From assembly GCA_005883615.1 (NCBI GenBank), contig VBEC01000025.1, positions 1 to 60,973 on the forward strand: a stretch of DNA of 60,973 nucleotides, in the 5' to 3' direction. The DNA is from Chloroflexota bacterium (GTDB taxonomy: Bacteria > Chloroflexota > Limnocylindria > Limnocylindrales > CSP1-4). A program made the position numbers and the translations under genes. Each line of letters begins with the position of its first letter. Positions within the stretch are counted from its first letter, which is position 1. This document shows, piece after piece, positions 24,771 through 32,320 of this stretch. The notes below the pieces were generated by a model. The model saw nothing but the letters and a program-made list of their open reading frames with translations, was not told the origin of the DNA and searched no databases.

Positions 24771-25187
24771 TTAGAGCGAACCCATCACCTGCCGCGTCAG
24801 GATCTCCATGACGGCCGCCGACAGGTCGCGGGCAATCACGTCGCAGTAGGCCGACCGCCGTGGTCCTGGCGACTGGCGCGGCCCGATCAGGATGGTTCTC
24901 AGGCCTGACGGGCGTGGCCGTTCGCACCACGCAGGATCGGTCGTCACAAGCCAGCTGTCAGGGGGCGGGTCGTCGGGCAGCTCAGAGATGGTGTCGAGGC
25001 CCGGCAGCGCGGCCGCCAGCTCGGAGGGCAACTCCCGGGCGATTACGCACACTTCCATCCGTGACTCCCTCAGGTAGCGCACCTGCTCGGTCACTCCGGG
25101 CACCGGCACGAGGGCAGGCGGGCGCCGCCGGCTTTCGTCGGGTTGGGCCAGCACCATCGCCCCGCGATCGAGGTAGATGGTGGTCAT
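24771..25187 (-). CDS. HAD-like protein with degraded catalytic motif
   Basis: 138 residues. The order of segments matches small HAD phosphatases of the HisB/GmhB type. MTTIYLDRGAMVL stands where FLDRDG(T/V) is expected, VPGVTEQVRYLRESRMEVCVI matches the cap-proximal helix and strand, and SWLVTTDPAWCERPRPSGLRTILIGPR matches the C-terminal DxxxD/Gly-rich part. The second motif-I aspartate appears lost (DRG instead of DRDG), so catalysis is doubtful. It may be a non-catalytic sensor or a decaying gene. Resemblance is by eye. Confidence 0.5.
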   Translation of the reverse strand: MTTIYLDRGAMVLAQPDESRRRPPALVPVPGVTEQVRYLRESRMEVCVIARELPSELAAALPGLDTISELPDDPPPDSWLVTTDPAWCERPRPSGLRTILIGPRQSPGPRRSAYCDVIARDLSAAVMEILTRQVMGSL

Positions 25188-25289
25188 CGGCGATCCGGAT
25201 CGAGAGTGGAGTGTCCGGCCAGCGACGAGCGTTGGGCCGCCAACAGGGTCGGCAGGCGCCGGTCGGGCTGTGGCTGCCGGTCAGCGCGA

Positions 25290-25316
25290 GAACGCCCACC
25301 TCCTGGGTGGGCGTTC
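25290..25316 (-). terminator. Stem-loop terminator downstream of GlsB-like gene
   Basis: GAACGCCCACC (25290-25300) pairs perfectly with GGTGGGCGTTC (25306-25316) around the loop TCCTG. It lies about 53 bp beyond the GlsB-like stop (minus strand) and before the HAD-like gene, so it should separate their transcripts. Confidence 0.65.
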
Positions 25317-25368
25317 CTCTGGTGTCCCACGGTCAGCTCCGGCCGCCGCGGACCTGGTCGCATCCGGG

Positions 25369-25653
25369 TCAGACCCGGCCGGCTCCAACGCGCCGGTTGC
25401 CCCTCAGCGCGTTCGCCACCCAAACGACGACCACGGCGCCGATGATCGAGATCACGATGGTGCTCAAGTCGAGCGGCCCCTGGATGGGGTCCTTGATGTT
25501 GAAGACGGCCGAGGCGACGAAGCCGCCGACCAGGGCTCCGACGATACCCAGGACGATATGCCCGATCACGCCGAGACCTTCGTCGCCACGGACAATCATG
25601 CCGGCCAGGTAGCCGGCGATCGCCCCGAGGACGATCCACGCTAGAAGACTCAT
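25369..25653 (-). CDS. GlsB/YeaQ/YmgE family stress-response membrane protein
   Basis: 94 residues from ATG 25653 with GGAGGA upstream; the frame continues to 25683 without need. Three hydrophobic spans: LLAWIVLGAIAGYLAGMIV, GVIGHIVLGIVGALVGGFVA and TIVISIIGAVVVVWVANALRG. This is the transglycosylase-associated (Tag) family pattern, usually induced by envelope or general stress. Biochemical function unknown. Confidence 0.85.
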   Translation of the reverse strand: MSLLAWIVLGAIAGYLAGMIVRGDEGLGVIGHIVLGIVGALVGGFVASAVFNIKDPIQGPLDLSTIVISIIGAVVVVWVANALRGNRRVGAGRV

Positions 25654-26091
25654 CGATACGGTCCTCCATCTCCCGGCCCCCACTCAATGCCGGGGGCTCC
25701 AATCAACGCTCGCAACTCTCGCCTCGACGGGTGTCGGCGCGGACAACAGTCCGTTGCCGAACGGCTTGCAACCGACTGTCATCCGGTGCTCTTGAAGCCA
25801 CGCGAACAGAGCCGCGACGAGAGTCGCCAGGCCGTCGCGCGCCCACGTTGCCGCTCCGGTCACGAAGCACCTCTGGATGGCGATTTCCTGCCGTTCCATC
25901 CCGTCCGTGCCCCGTCTCGTAACGTCGGTCTTGCGCACCCTCCGGCCGCAATCGGCCTGCAAGCGATGGGCCGCCGAACCGCGAACGTTCGCATCATCGG
26001 GTCCCCTAGGTTTCATTCCATAACCGGACCGCACGTTCGGGGGAACGACCGAAAGGGCGGAAGGGTCGCCCGGAGACTGGAGATCAACGGA
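25654..26091. other. 438-bp gap, mostly unexplained
   Basis: Carries a minus-strand copy of the direct repeat (TTGCA-GGCCGA-TTGCG, read from 25962 to 25947). A 71-codon frame on the minus strand (25684-25899) has no clear ribosome site and no family. Nothing else recognised. Confidence 0.4.
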
Positions 26092-26328
26092 ATGCTGACA
26101 GGCGAAGAAAGCCGCACGACCGTGGCGATCCCGCCGACCCGTCAGGCCACTACGGTCCTCAGCACCTACCGACGCCTGCAGATGGCCGGCTTCAACCCAA
26201 CGGAAGCGGCGAACCTGACTGCGCACCTGTCAGGGCTGCCGATCGAAGGACAGAAGTGGACCATCTGGGAGATCCAGCACCTGCTCTTCGTGCGATCGCT
26301 CGTGGAGAGCGGCCGGCTCAGCTCGTAG
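26092..26328 (+). CDS. Small soluble protein, unknown family
   Basis: 78 residues from ATG 26092 with GGAGA about 8 bases upstream; the longer frame from 25687 is basic and low-complexity and is rejected. Sequence landmarks: TVLSTYRRLQMAGFNPTEAA, NLTAHLSGLPIEGQKW and IWEIQHLLFVRSLVESGRL. It looks like a compact helical protein with a Trp-rich middle. No function can be assigned. Confidence 0.6.
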   Translation: MLTGEESRTTVAIPPTRQATTVLSTYRRLQMAGFNPTEAANLTAHLSGLPIEGQKWTIWEIQHLLFVRSLVESGRLSS

Positions 26329-26372
26329 AACGAGTGGAACTCGAGCAGGCGTAGCCGACCGAGAGCAGGTCA

Positions 26373-26505
26373 GTCGCCGGGCGGCGATTCGAAGGCGGAT
26401 ACCCACCGCTGGCCGTCCGTCCGCCTCGGCGATCCGAAGCGTCCCACCCATTGCCTCGACGAGATCGCGGCAGACCCCCATCGTGGTCGGCGATGCAAGG
26501 GCGGT
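26373..26505 (-). pseudogene. Remnant of a histidine-kinase ATP-binding domain
   Basis: The minus-strand translation contains VCRDLVEAMGGTLRIAEADG followed by IRLRIAA, which matches the end of an HATPase_c domain (helix after the G2 box, then two strands). The preceding G2 box GLGLA has decayed (ALASPTTM) and nothing upstream restores a kinase. It lies between a small gene and the intact hybrid kinase at 26713, so it may be the trace of a lost neighbour or partial duplication. Confidence 0.4.
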
Positions 26506-26621
26506 GTTAGGGCGCGCGATCCGCCAGACATCGCGCCGCCATGGCCCCATGGCTAGCCTCAGGCCACGGTCTCGGGATGCCCTGACCAGGGCATGAGGTC
26601 GGTGCGTACGGTAGGAACGAA

Positions 26622-26756
26622 ATGGCCGGAACCCATCTCGAAGCTGATCGCGCTGGTGACTCGATCGACCGCGAGGACCTGTCGATGCAGATCCTCGGCT
26701 ATGTGATCGCGATCATCGCGTTCGCCGCTGCCGGCTTGCTGTCGCTGGTGCGCTGA
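26622..26756 (+). CDS. Small membrane peptide
   Basis: 44 residues (MAGTHLEADRAGDSIDREDL..., one span ILGYVIAIIAFAAAGLLSLV). An acidic head and single C-terminal span repeat the design of the 39-residue peptide at 18139. A GGA-containing ribosome site is weak. Its last 44 bases overlap the 3' end of the kinase gene on the other strand. Confidence 0.35.
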   Translation: MAGTHLEADRAGDSIDREDLSMQILGYVIAIIAFAAAGLLSLVR

Positions 26757-29700
26757 CCGTCCCGCGCGCGTGGGAAGAAGAAGGCAGCCGGCCGTCCCCT
26801 GAGCCGTCGCCGCCTTCTCGCGATCGACGCGCCGAGCGTCCGCCGGAATCAAGCGAAACGCCACTGCCCGATCCGTCCATTGCCGCCGGCTGGGTCGCCA
26901 GCGGAACGCGAATCGTGATCCTGGTCCCCTCGCCCGAGCGCGAATCGATAGCGATGTCGCCACCGTGCGCATCGATGATCGCCTTGGTGATATACAGACC
27001 CAGGCCGAGGCCGGCCGAAGGTGCACTTCGCCTGTCGGCGACCCGCGAGAATCGCTCGAAAGCGTGGGCCTGCGCCTCCGCCGGGATACCTGGACCCGCG
27101 TCTGCCACGCGGACGGCCGCCCGCGTGCCGACCCGGCGAACCGAGACGTCGATGGATGGGCTCTCGGCAGCATGCTGCTGGCCATTCACGATCACGTTGA
27201 GGACCGCCTGCTCGAGGCGCGTTTCGTCCGCCTCGACCATGAGCGGCCTCGACGGCGCGGCCAGAAGGATCGGCTGGTCGGGCGCGAGAACCTGCGCAAT
27301 CTCGACGGCCCGACGCACCGCGGCACCGATATCGATCCGCTCAGGGCTCAGATCGAGACGGCCATGCTCGAGCCGGGTGGCATCGAGGAGCTCGGTGGTC
27401 AGCCGCACGAGGCGGTTCGTCTGGAGGAGCGCGCTCGTCACCTGGCGCCGGACCTCGTCGCTCGGCTGCGGTTCGGGCGAGAGCAGGAGCAGCTGGAGAT
27501 AGCCGCGCAGGGCTGCGAGCGGGGTGCGCAGCTCGTGGCTGGCGACGGCCATGAACTCCTCCTGCAGCCGTCGCAACTGGCGATCAGTGATGTCCCGGAC
27601 CACGACGACACCGCCTTCGCGCCCGCCCGGCTCGCCGAGCGGCCCGCCGAGGGCCTCGAACCAGCGCCGCTGGCCATGCTCCCCGGTCACCGTGAAATCG
27701 AGGGCAAACTGCTCGCCGGCAGCTGCCAGAGCCTGGGGTGATCGTTCCGGCGCGAGCGGCTGGCCCCCAGAGTCTGTCGCATCCTGCGTGACGTCGAGGC
27801 TTCCAAGCATCAGGTCGTAGGCCTCGTTGGACAGGAGTTGCTCGCCGTCCGGCCCGATCACGACCACGCCATCCGCCATATGGGCGAGCACGGTCGACAG
27901 CCGCGCCCGCTCGGTGTCGCTCAACCGCTGCTGCTGTCCCAGAGTGATGGCCGCTTCCTGGAGTTCCTGGCCCCGCGACTCCAGATCATCGTTCGTGGTG
28001 TTGAGCTCCTCCACGGTGGCCTGGAGCTCCTCGTTGAGCGTCTCCAGTTCTTCATTGGTCGCCTGCAGTTCCTCGTTGAGGGTCTCGACCTCCTCGGTGG
28101 CCGCCTGGACCTCCTCGTTGGCGATGAGCAGCTCCTCGTTGGTCGACCGCAGTTCGGCGTTCAGGACGATCAGGTCCTGGTTGGCCGAAAGGAGGTCGGC
28201 CTGGCGCGCCCCGAGAACATCGACCCGCTCGCCCGCCAGGCGAAGCTGGGCCTGCGCCGACGAGCTCTCCTGTTCCAGGCGCTGGCGCTCCTCTACGGCC
28301 TCGCTGACGTCGCTGATCAGCAGGACCGCCCCAGTGCTGCCGTCGCCATCGGATGGCTCACTCGAGGCGGGCATGGCTCGCAGTTCCAGCCACCGTCGAC
28401 GCTCGGCTGACGCCGCGTCCGCCTCGAGCGCCACCAGCATCTGGCGACTGCTGCCGCGGAGTGCCCCGTGGAGTAGCTTCCGCAGCAACTCCGAGTCGAT
28501 CGATGCGGCCAGGTGAACGAAGTCGCCCGCGATGGCAGGGACGTGGATCCCGAGCAGGCGGCGGGCCTCCTCGTTGATGAACTGGATGTCGTATGAGCCG
28601 TCGACGACGACGATGCCGACCGGCACCCGCAGCAGCAACTTCTCCGCCTTTTCGCTCGGACTCATCGATCGAGCACTCGGCGGGCTGCCAGCGACATCGT
28701 CCCGGCCGCCTCCCCATGTCCGACCGCTCAGCTGCAGGGTGCGAGCCGGTCTGATCTGCGCCGGCGGCACGACGACACGTTCACCCTCCCGCCGATACAC
28801 CTTGAGCTTCGAATTCTCGAGCACGAACAGCTCGGGCAGAGGACTCGTCGTCTCGCTCTTGCCGAGCACGAGTACGCCACCATCTCGGAGAGAGAACGCA
28901 AAGAGCTGAAGCGCCCGTCGCTGGAGCTCGGCGGTGAAATAGATCAGGACATTCCGGCACAAGGTGAGGTCGATTCGGGGGAACGGCGCGCGTCGGGCAA
29001 GGTCGTGCTCTCCGAAGACCGTCACCAGGCGGATTTGCTTCTTGATCTCATACACGTCGCCGAGCTTGTTGAAGTACCGCTCGATGATCGGTTTCGGAAC
29101 GTTCTCGAGGGCGGTCGGGGCGTAAACGCCTCGACGGGCGAAGGCGATCGCTTCCGCGTCCAGGTCGGTCGCGAACACTCGTACGGAGAATTCGCGGGCC
29201 CTCTCACCCAACACCTCGGCAACGAGGATCGCGAGCGAATAGGCCTCCTCGCCGGTGGCGCAGCCGGCCGACCAGAAACGGAGCTCGCCGCCTCGCTTCT
29301 CCGCATCGGCGACCAGCCGGGGTAGGACGTTCTCCCGCAGATGGTCGAACAACTCGGGATCGCGGAAGAAACCGGTTACCTTGATGAGGAAGCTGCTGGC
29401 CAGGCGCTGGTACTCGTCCGGATGCTTTCGCAGATAGCGAACGTACCCGTTGAGGTCGCTCGTGCTCGTTGCCGCCATCCGACGTTCGAGACGGCGCAGG
29501 ATGGTTGGTCGCTTGTAGGCCTCAAAGTCGATTCCCGTCTGCTGCTGCAACTCGGCCAGAAAGGATCCAAGGGCGTTCTCGCCCTCCTCCGGCAGGCGCC
29601 GCGCGTGCACGCCGCTCACGAGGTCACGAAGGAGGGGCCCGATTGCCCCGATGTCCGCCACGACGTCGACCGTCGTGGGCGCCAGCGATTGGGGCATCGA

Positions 29701-30180
29701 CGGGTAGCTCGCCGTCTTCGGGTTCTGGATGACCACGGTTCCCCCAGCCGCGCTGACGCGCCGGGCACCGGCAGTCCCATCGGATCCCGATCCGGTAAGG
29801 ATGACTGCCACGAGGCCTTCACCGAAGGCGTCGGCGGCGCTGTTGAGCAGCAGGTCGACGGATGGCTTGGGACCCCGTTCCGGAGCTTCACGTACGGTCA
29901 CCGCGTCGCCGGTCACCTCGACCAGCCGATTCGCCGGCACGAGGTAGAGGACACCCGGTCGAAGGCGCTCACGCTTTTCGACCGTGACGACCTCGAGCGA
30001 CGTGCGGCGGCTGAGGATGTCGGCCAGGTGGCTCTGCCGGCGAGGATCGAGGTGCTGGGCGACGACGATCGGGACGGGGAGATCCCCGGGCAGGCTCGAA
30101 ACCAGCGTGGACAGCGCTTCGATGCCGCCGGCGGAGGAGCCGACCACGATCAACTGGGGGATCGCCTGCTGCTCGGCCAT
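26713..30180 (-). CDS. CheB-CheR-PAS hybrid sensor histidine kinase
   Basis: 1155 residues. The N-terminal CheB methylesterase domain (about 5-195) has the catalytic Ser in VGSSAGG, His in AQHLD and Asp in GSGSDGT. The CheR methyltransferase domain (about 205-470) has GIDFEAYKRPTILRRLERRM, FFRDPELF, WSAGCATGEEAYSLAIL and LCRNVLIYF. PAS segments flank a long coiled coil made of NEELQATNEEL-type repeats (about 650-760). A HisKA box SHELRTPLAALRGYL and an HATPase domain follow (N box NVIVNGQQHA, G1 DAGPGIP, G2 GLGLGLY). No receiver domain. Such hybrids are known as stress or environmental sensors rather than chemotaxis proteins. The basic ~60-residue C-terminus looks disordered. Confidence 0.93.
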   Translation of the reverse strand: MAEQQAIPQLIVVGSSAGGIEALSTLVSSLPGDLPVPIVVAQHLDPRRQSHLADILSRRTSLEVVTVEKRERLRPGVLYLVPANRLVEVTGDAVTVREAPERGPKPSVDLLLNSAADAFGEGLVAVILTGSGSDGTAGARRVSAAGGTVVIQNPKTASYPSMPQSLAPTTVDVVADIGAIGPLLRDLVSGVHARRLPEEGENALGSFLAELQQQTGIDFEAYKRPTILRRLERRMAATSTSDLNGYVRYLRKHPDEYQRLASSFLIKVTGFFRDPELFDHLRENVLPRLVADAEKRGGELRFWSAGCATGEEAYSLAILVAEVLGERAREFSVRVFATDLDAEAIAFARRGVYAPTALENVPKPIIERYFNKLGDVYEIKKQIRLVTVFGEHDLARRAPFPRIDLTLCRNVLIYFTAELQRRALQLFAFSLRDGGVLVLGKSETTSPLPELFVLENSKLKVYRREGERVVVPPAQIRPARTLQLSGRTWGGGRDDVAGSPPSARSMSPSEKAEKLLLRVPVGIVVVDGSYDIQFINEEARRLLGIHVPAIAGDFVHLAASIDSELLRKLLHGALRGSSRQMLVALEADAASAERRRWLELRAMPASSEPSDGDGSTGAVLLISDVSEAVEERQRLEQESSSAQAQLRLAGERVDVLGARQADLLSANQDLIVLNAELRSTNEELLIANEEVQAATEEVETLNEELQATNEELETLNEELQATVEELNTTNDDLESRGQELQEAAITLGQQQRLSDTERARLSTVLAHMADGVVVIGPDGEQLLSNEAYDLMLGSLDVTQDATDSGGQPLAPERSPQALAAAGEQFALDFTVTGEHGQRRWFEALGGPLGEPGGREGGVVVVRDITDRQLRRLQEEFMAVASHELRTPLAALRGYLQLLLLSPEPQPSDEVRRQVTSALLQTNRLVRLTTELLDATRLEHGRLDLSPERIDIGAAVRRAVEIAQVLAPDQPILLAAPSRPLMVEADETRLEQAVLNVIVNGQQHAAESPSIDVSVRRVGTRAAVRVADAGPGIPAEAQAHAFERFSRVADRRSAPSAGLGLGLYITKAIIDAHGGDIAIDSRSGEGTRITIRVPLATQPAAMDGSGSGVSLDSGGRSARRSREGGDGSGDGRLPSSSHARGTVSAPATASRQRRTR

Positions 30181-30275
30181 CGCCTCCTCGGCCGACGACG
30201 ACGAGGACCCTGGCGCTCGAGGGACTTCGAGCCGGGCCTGCTTCGGCCCGCGAATCTTACCGCAGCGAAACCAGC

Positions 30276-30680
30276 CTAGCGGTCTCTCGCGCGATCCGAC
30301 TCGCTGCGGGGATTGACGGGTCGGGGGACGAGGTGGTCGACGGTCTGGATCAGCTCGCCCAGGTCATAGGGCTTCTCGAAAAAGGCGTCGGCGCCGACCT
30401 CGCGCGAGCGCTCCCTGACGTTTGGTGCGGCGCTGACGACAACGACGACGGGGTTCGTCCCAGCTCGCCGGACGCCCTGGACGATCTCCAGCGGGTCGAG
30501 ATCGGGCAGGAGCAGGTCCAGCAGGACTACAGCGGGTGGCGATTCCGTGGCCCGTGCGATCGCCTCCTGGCCACTCGCCACGCTCACCACTGTGAACCCT
30601 TCGGCCTGGAAGGCGCGCGCGAGCACATCACGGTTCCCGGGGTCATCCTCGACCACGAGCATTGGCAGCGTGCGCGTCAC
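30276..30680 (-). CDS. Single-domain response regulator (receiver only)
   Basis: 134 residues from GTG 30680; the frame to 31037 is a shadow without ribosome site. A complete receiver: MLVVEDDPGNRDVLARAF, phosphate acceptor VVLLDLLLPDLD, VVVVSAAP and FFEKPYDLGELIQTV. No output domain follows, only a short Arg/Asp-rich tail. It lies 95 bp upstream of the hybrid kinase in the same direction, so it is the natural partner of that kinase, which lacks its own receiver. Confidence 0.85.
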   Translation of the reverse strand: MTRTLPMLVVEDDPGNRDVLARAFQAEGFTVVSVASGQEAIARATESPPAVVLLDLLLPDLDPLEIVQGVRRAGTNPVVVVVSAAPNVRERSREVGADAFFEKPYDLGELIQTVDHLVPRPVNPRSESDRARDR

Positions 30681-30888
30681 GGCCGCGCCATCCTGTGACG
30701 CGGACGGGTCGCGCGAGCGGCCGAGGTCGAGGCTGATCTGTCTCTGGGCAGTTCGTATCACGATCGACGACCTTGGGGAGTCGGTCGAGGTGATGATCGC
30801 CGTCCACTCCGGTCGCGCCGCCCGGATCGCGACGGGCGCCGTTACAGGATCGTTGCGCTTACTGGTGTGAAGGTCTCCCGGACCCCGA

Positions 30889-31659
30889 TCAGCTCCAGCG
30901 GCTCGTCCGCCCGGCCGATCCGTCGACGTCCAGCAGATAGCCGAGGCGAGGGATGGTCTTGATCGGGCCGCCCGTCGACCTCGGGACTCCGAGCTTTCGG
31001 CGCAGCTTGCCGATCGTGGTTCGGAGCGTTCGGACATCGTCGCGGTAGTCGGCGCCCCATACCGTCGTGAGCAGCTCGGCGTGCCCCAAGACGGTGTTGG
31101 GGTTGAGGGCCATCTCGCGCAGAACGCCCCATTCGTGGCGCGTGAGCCAGATCGGCTTTCCCTTGCGGGTCACCACCCGATGATCTATGTCGACCTCGAC
31201 GCCCAGTCCGCGGAGGCGAATCGGGGCCGACGTGGCACGGCCGCCGGCCCTGCGCAGGAGAGCCCGGGCGCGGGCACCGAGCTCCTCGGGATCGAACGGC
31301 TTGCCGATGTAGTCGTCGGCTCCGAGATCCAGGCCCACGCGAACATCGGCTCGTCGGGATCGCTGGCTGAGGATGATCGCGGGAATCGGGTCCCACTCGC
31401 GCATCTGGCGAAGGAGCTCGAATCCGTCCGTATCCGGCAGGAGTAGATCCAGCACGACGATGTCGGGCCGCACCTCCCCGAAGATGCGCAGCGCTTCCGC
31501 ACCGTTGCTGGCAGTCACCACCCGAAATCCCTCTTCCCGCAGCGAGCGCTGGATGAGGCGGCGCACGGGCGGGTCGTCGTCGACGGCCAGGACGACCGGC
31601 TCCTCGAGGAGTCCCGTACCTGCCTGCGACGATCGCAACCGGAGCACCATGAGGGCCAC
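30889..31659 (-). CDS. OmpR/PhoB-family response regulator (KdpE-like)
   Basis: 256 residues (ATG 31659; ATG 31650 also possible). The receiver domain has VDDDPPVRRLIQRSL, VVLDLLLPDTDG, a Ser in place of Thr in IILSQRSRRA, and DDYIGKPFDPEEL. The winged helix is VVTRKGKPIWLTRHEW, LLTTVWGADYRDDVRTL and RRKLGVPRSTGGPIKTIPRLGYLLDVD. Closely related to the regulator at 10993, with the same GYLLDVD ending of the DNA-binding domain. Probably first gene of a signalling operon with the receiver-only protein and the hybrid kinase. Confidence 0.92.
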   Translation of the reverse strand: MALMVLRLRSSQAGTGLLEEPVVLAVDDDPPVRRLIQRSLREEGFRVVTASNGAEALRIFGEVRPDIVVLDLLLPDTDGFELLRQMREWDPIPAIILSQRSRRADVRVGLDLGADDYIGKPFDPEELGARARALLRRAGGRATSAPIRLRGLGVEVDIDHRVVTRKGKPIWLTRHEWGVLREMALNPNTVLGHAELLTTVWGADYRDDVRTLRTTIGKLRRKLGVPRSTGGPIKTIPRLGYLLDVDGSAGRTSRWS

Positions 31660-31744
31660 TATACGTCGAAGCCCGGGTCACACCTCCGACACATCGGACC
31701 GGAACATGCGGCCCGCAGGAATTTCCCCGAACCCGACCGAGCTC

Positions 31745-32020
31745 TCAGCCCGAGGGAGCCAGCCCCTCCGCGATAGCCCCGGCCAGGACCGGCTGCCCAT
31801 CGCGATACACGTACCAGGCGGTTTCGCCGAGGTCCGCGAGGTGGTTCCGCGGCCGGACCCGGACTCGCGGGAAGCGCTGCCGAATGCTCATTTCGACACG
31901 CCCACGGAGCTCGTCGAGAGTCTCGGCCCGCACGGATTCCCGTACCAGGGCGTCCCGAACGACTTCGACGAACTCGTCATCGTCTGACGGAAAGCAGTTG
32001 ATCTGCGGCGCTGCCAGCAC
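31745..32020 (-). CDS. Small soluble protein of the WYVYRDG type
   Basis: 91 residues from GTG 32020, chosen because AAGGAGGG sits 5-6 bases upstream; the open frame to 32065 lacks support. Landmarks: INCFPSDDDEFVEVVRDALV, LRGRVEMSIRQRFPRVRVRP and ETAWYVYRDG. It aligns along its length with the protein at 10555. Sits 85 bp upstream of an OmpR-type regulator in the same direction. Family unrecognised. Confidence 0.65.
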   Translation of the reverse strand: MLAAPQINCFPSDDDEFVEVVRDALVRESVRAETLDELRGRVEMSIRQRFPRVRVRPRNHLADLGETAWYVYRDGQPVLAGAIAEGLAPSG

Positions 32021-32185
32021 CGATACCCTCCTTGCCGGTCGTGCCCTCCCGCGTCCAGCGGGCATAGGGTCCTCCCGGCGACGCCAGGGTTCGCCACGGC
32101 GGGCCTCCCCAGACGTTTCAGGCGGATGTCAACCGAACCGGGCTTTAGCGGTTGGCTGCGCCCGGGGCCAGGACCTGCGCCGCGG

Positions 32186-32320
32186 TCACCGCCAGCACCA
32201 CAGGCCTGCCGCGATTCCGGGGCCAATCGCGAAGCCGAGGCCTCGCCCGACCCACCGGACGGCCTCGCCCCGCATCAGCTCATCGTCAGGTCGATCGGGT
32301 GACTCCACGGTTGGCTCCAT
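32186..32320 (-). CDS. Possible 44-residue membrane peptide overlapping the PBP stop
   Basis: The frame reads MEPTVESPDRPDDELMRGEA, then VRWVGRGLGFAIGPGIAAGL and WCWR. An acidic head and single hydrophobic segment resemble other tiny membrane peptides of this window. The first 35 bases overlap the 3' end of the penicillin-binding protein gene, and the ribosome site is weak. The rest of the 32021-32285 gap shows nothing else. Confidence 0.3.
   Translation of the reverse strand: MEPTVESPDRPDDELMRGEAVRWVGRGLGFAIGPGIAAGLWCWR

Noticed and set aside
25684..25899. 71-codon minus-strand frame upstream of the GlsB-like gene
   Set aside because: A hydrophobic stretch is present but there is no convincing ribosome site or recognised family; left out of the gene list.
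30681..31037. N-terminal extension of the receiver-only regulator
   Set aside because: The frame overlaps the OmpR regulator gene and codes for Arg/Ser-rich sequence; the receiver fold starts at 30680.
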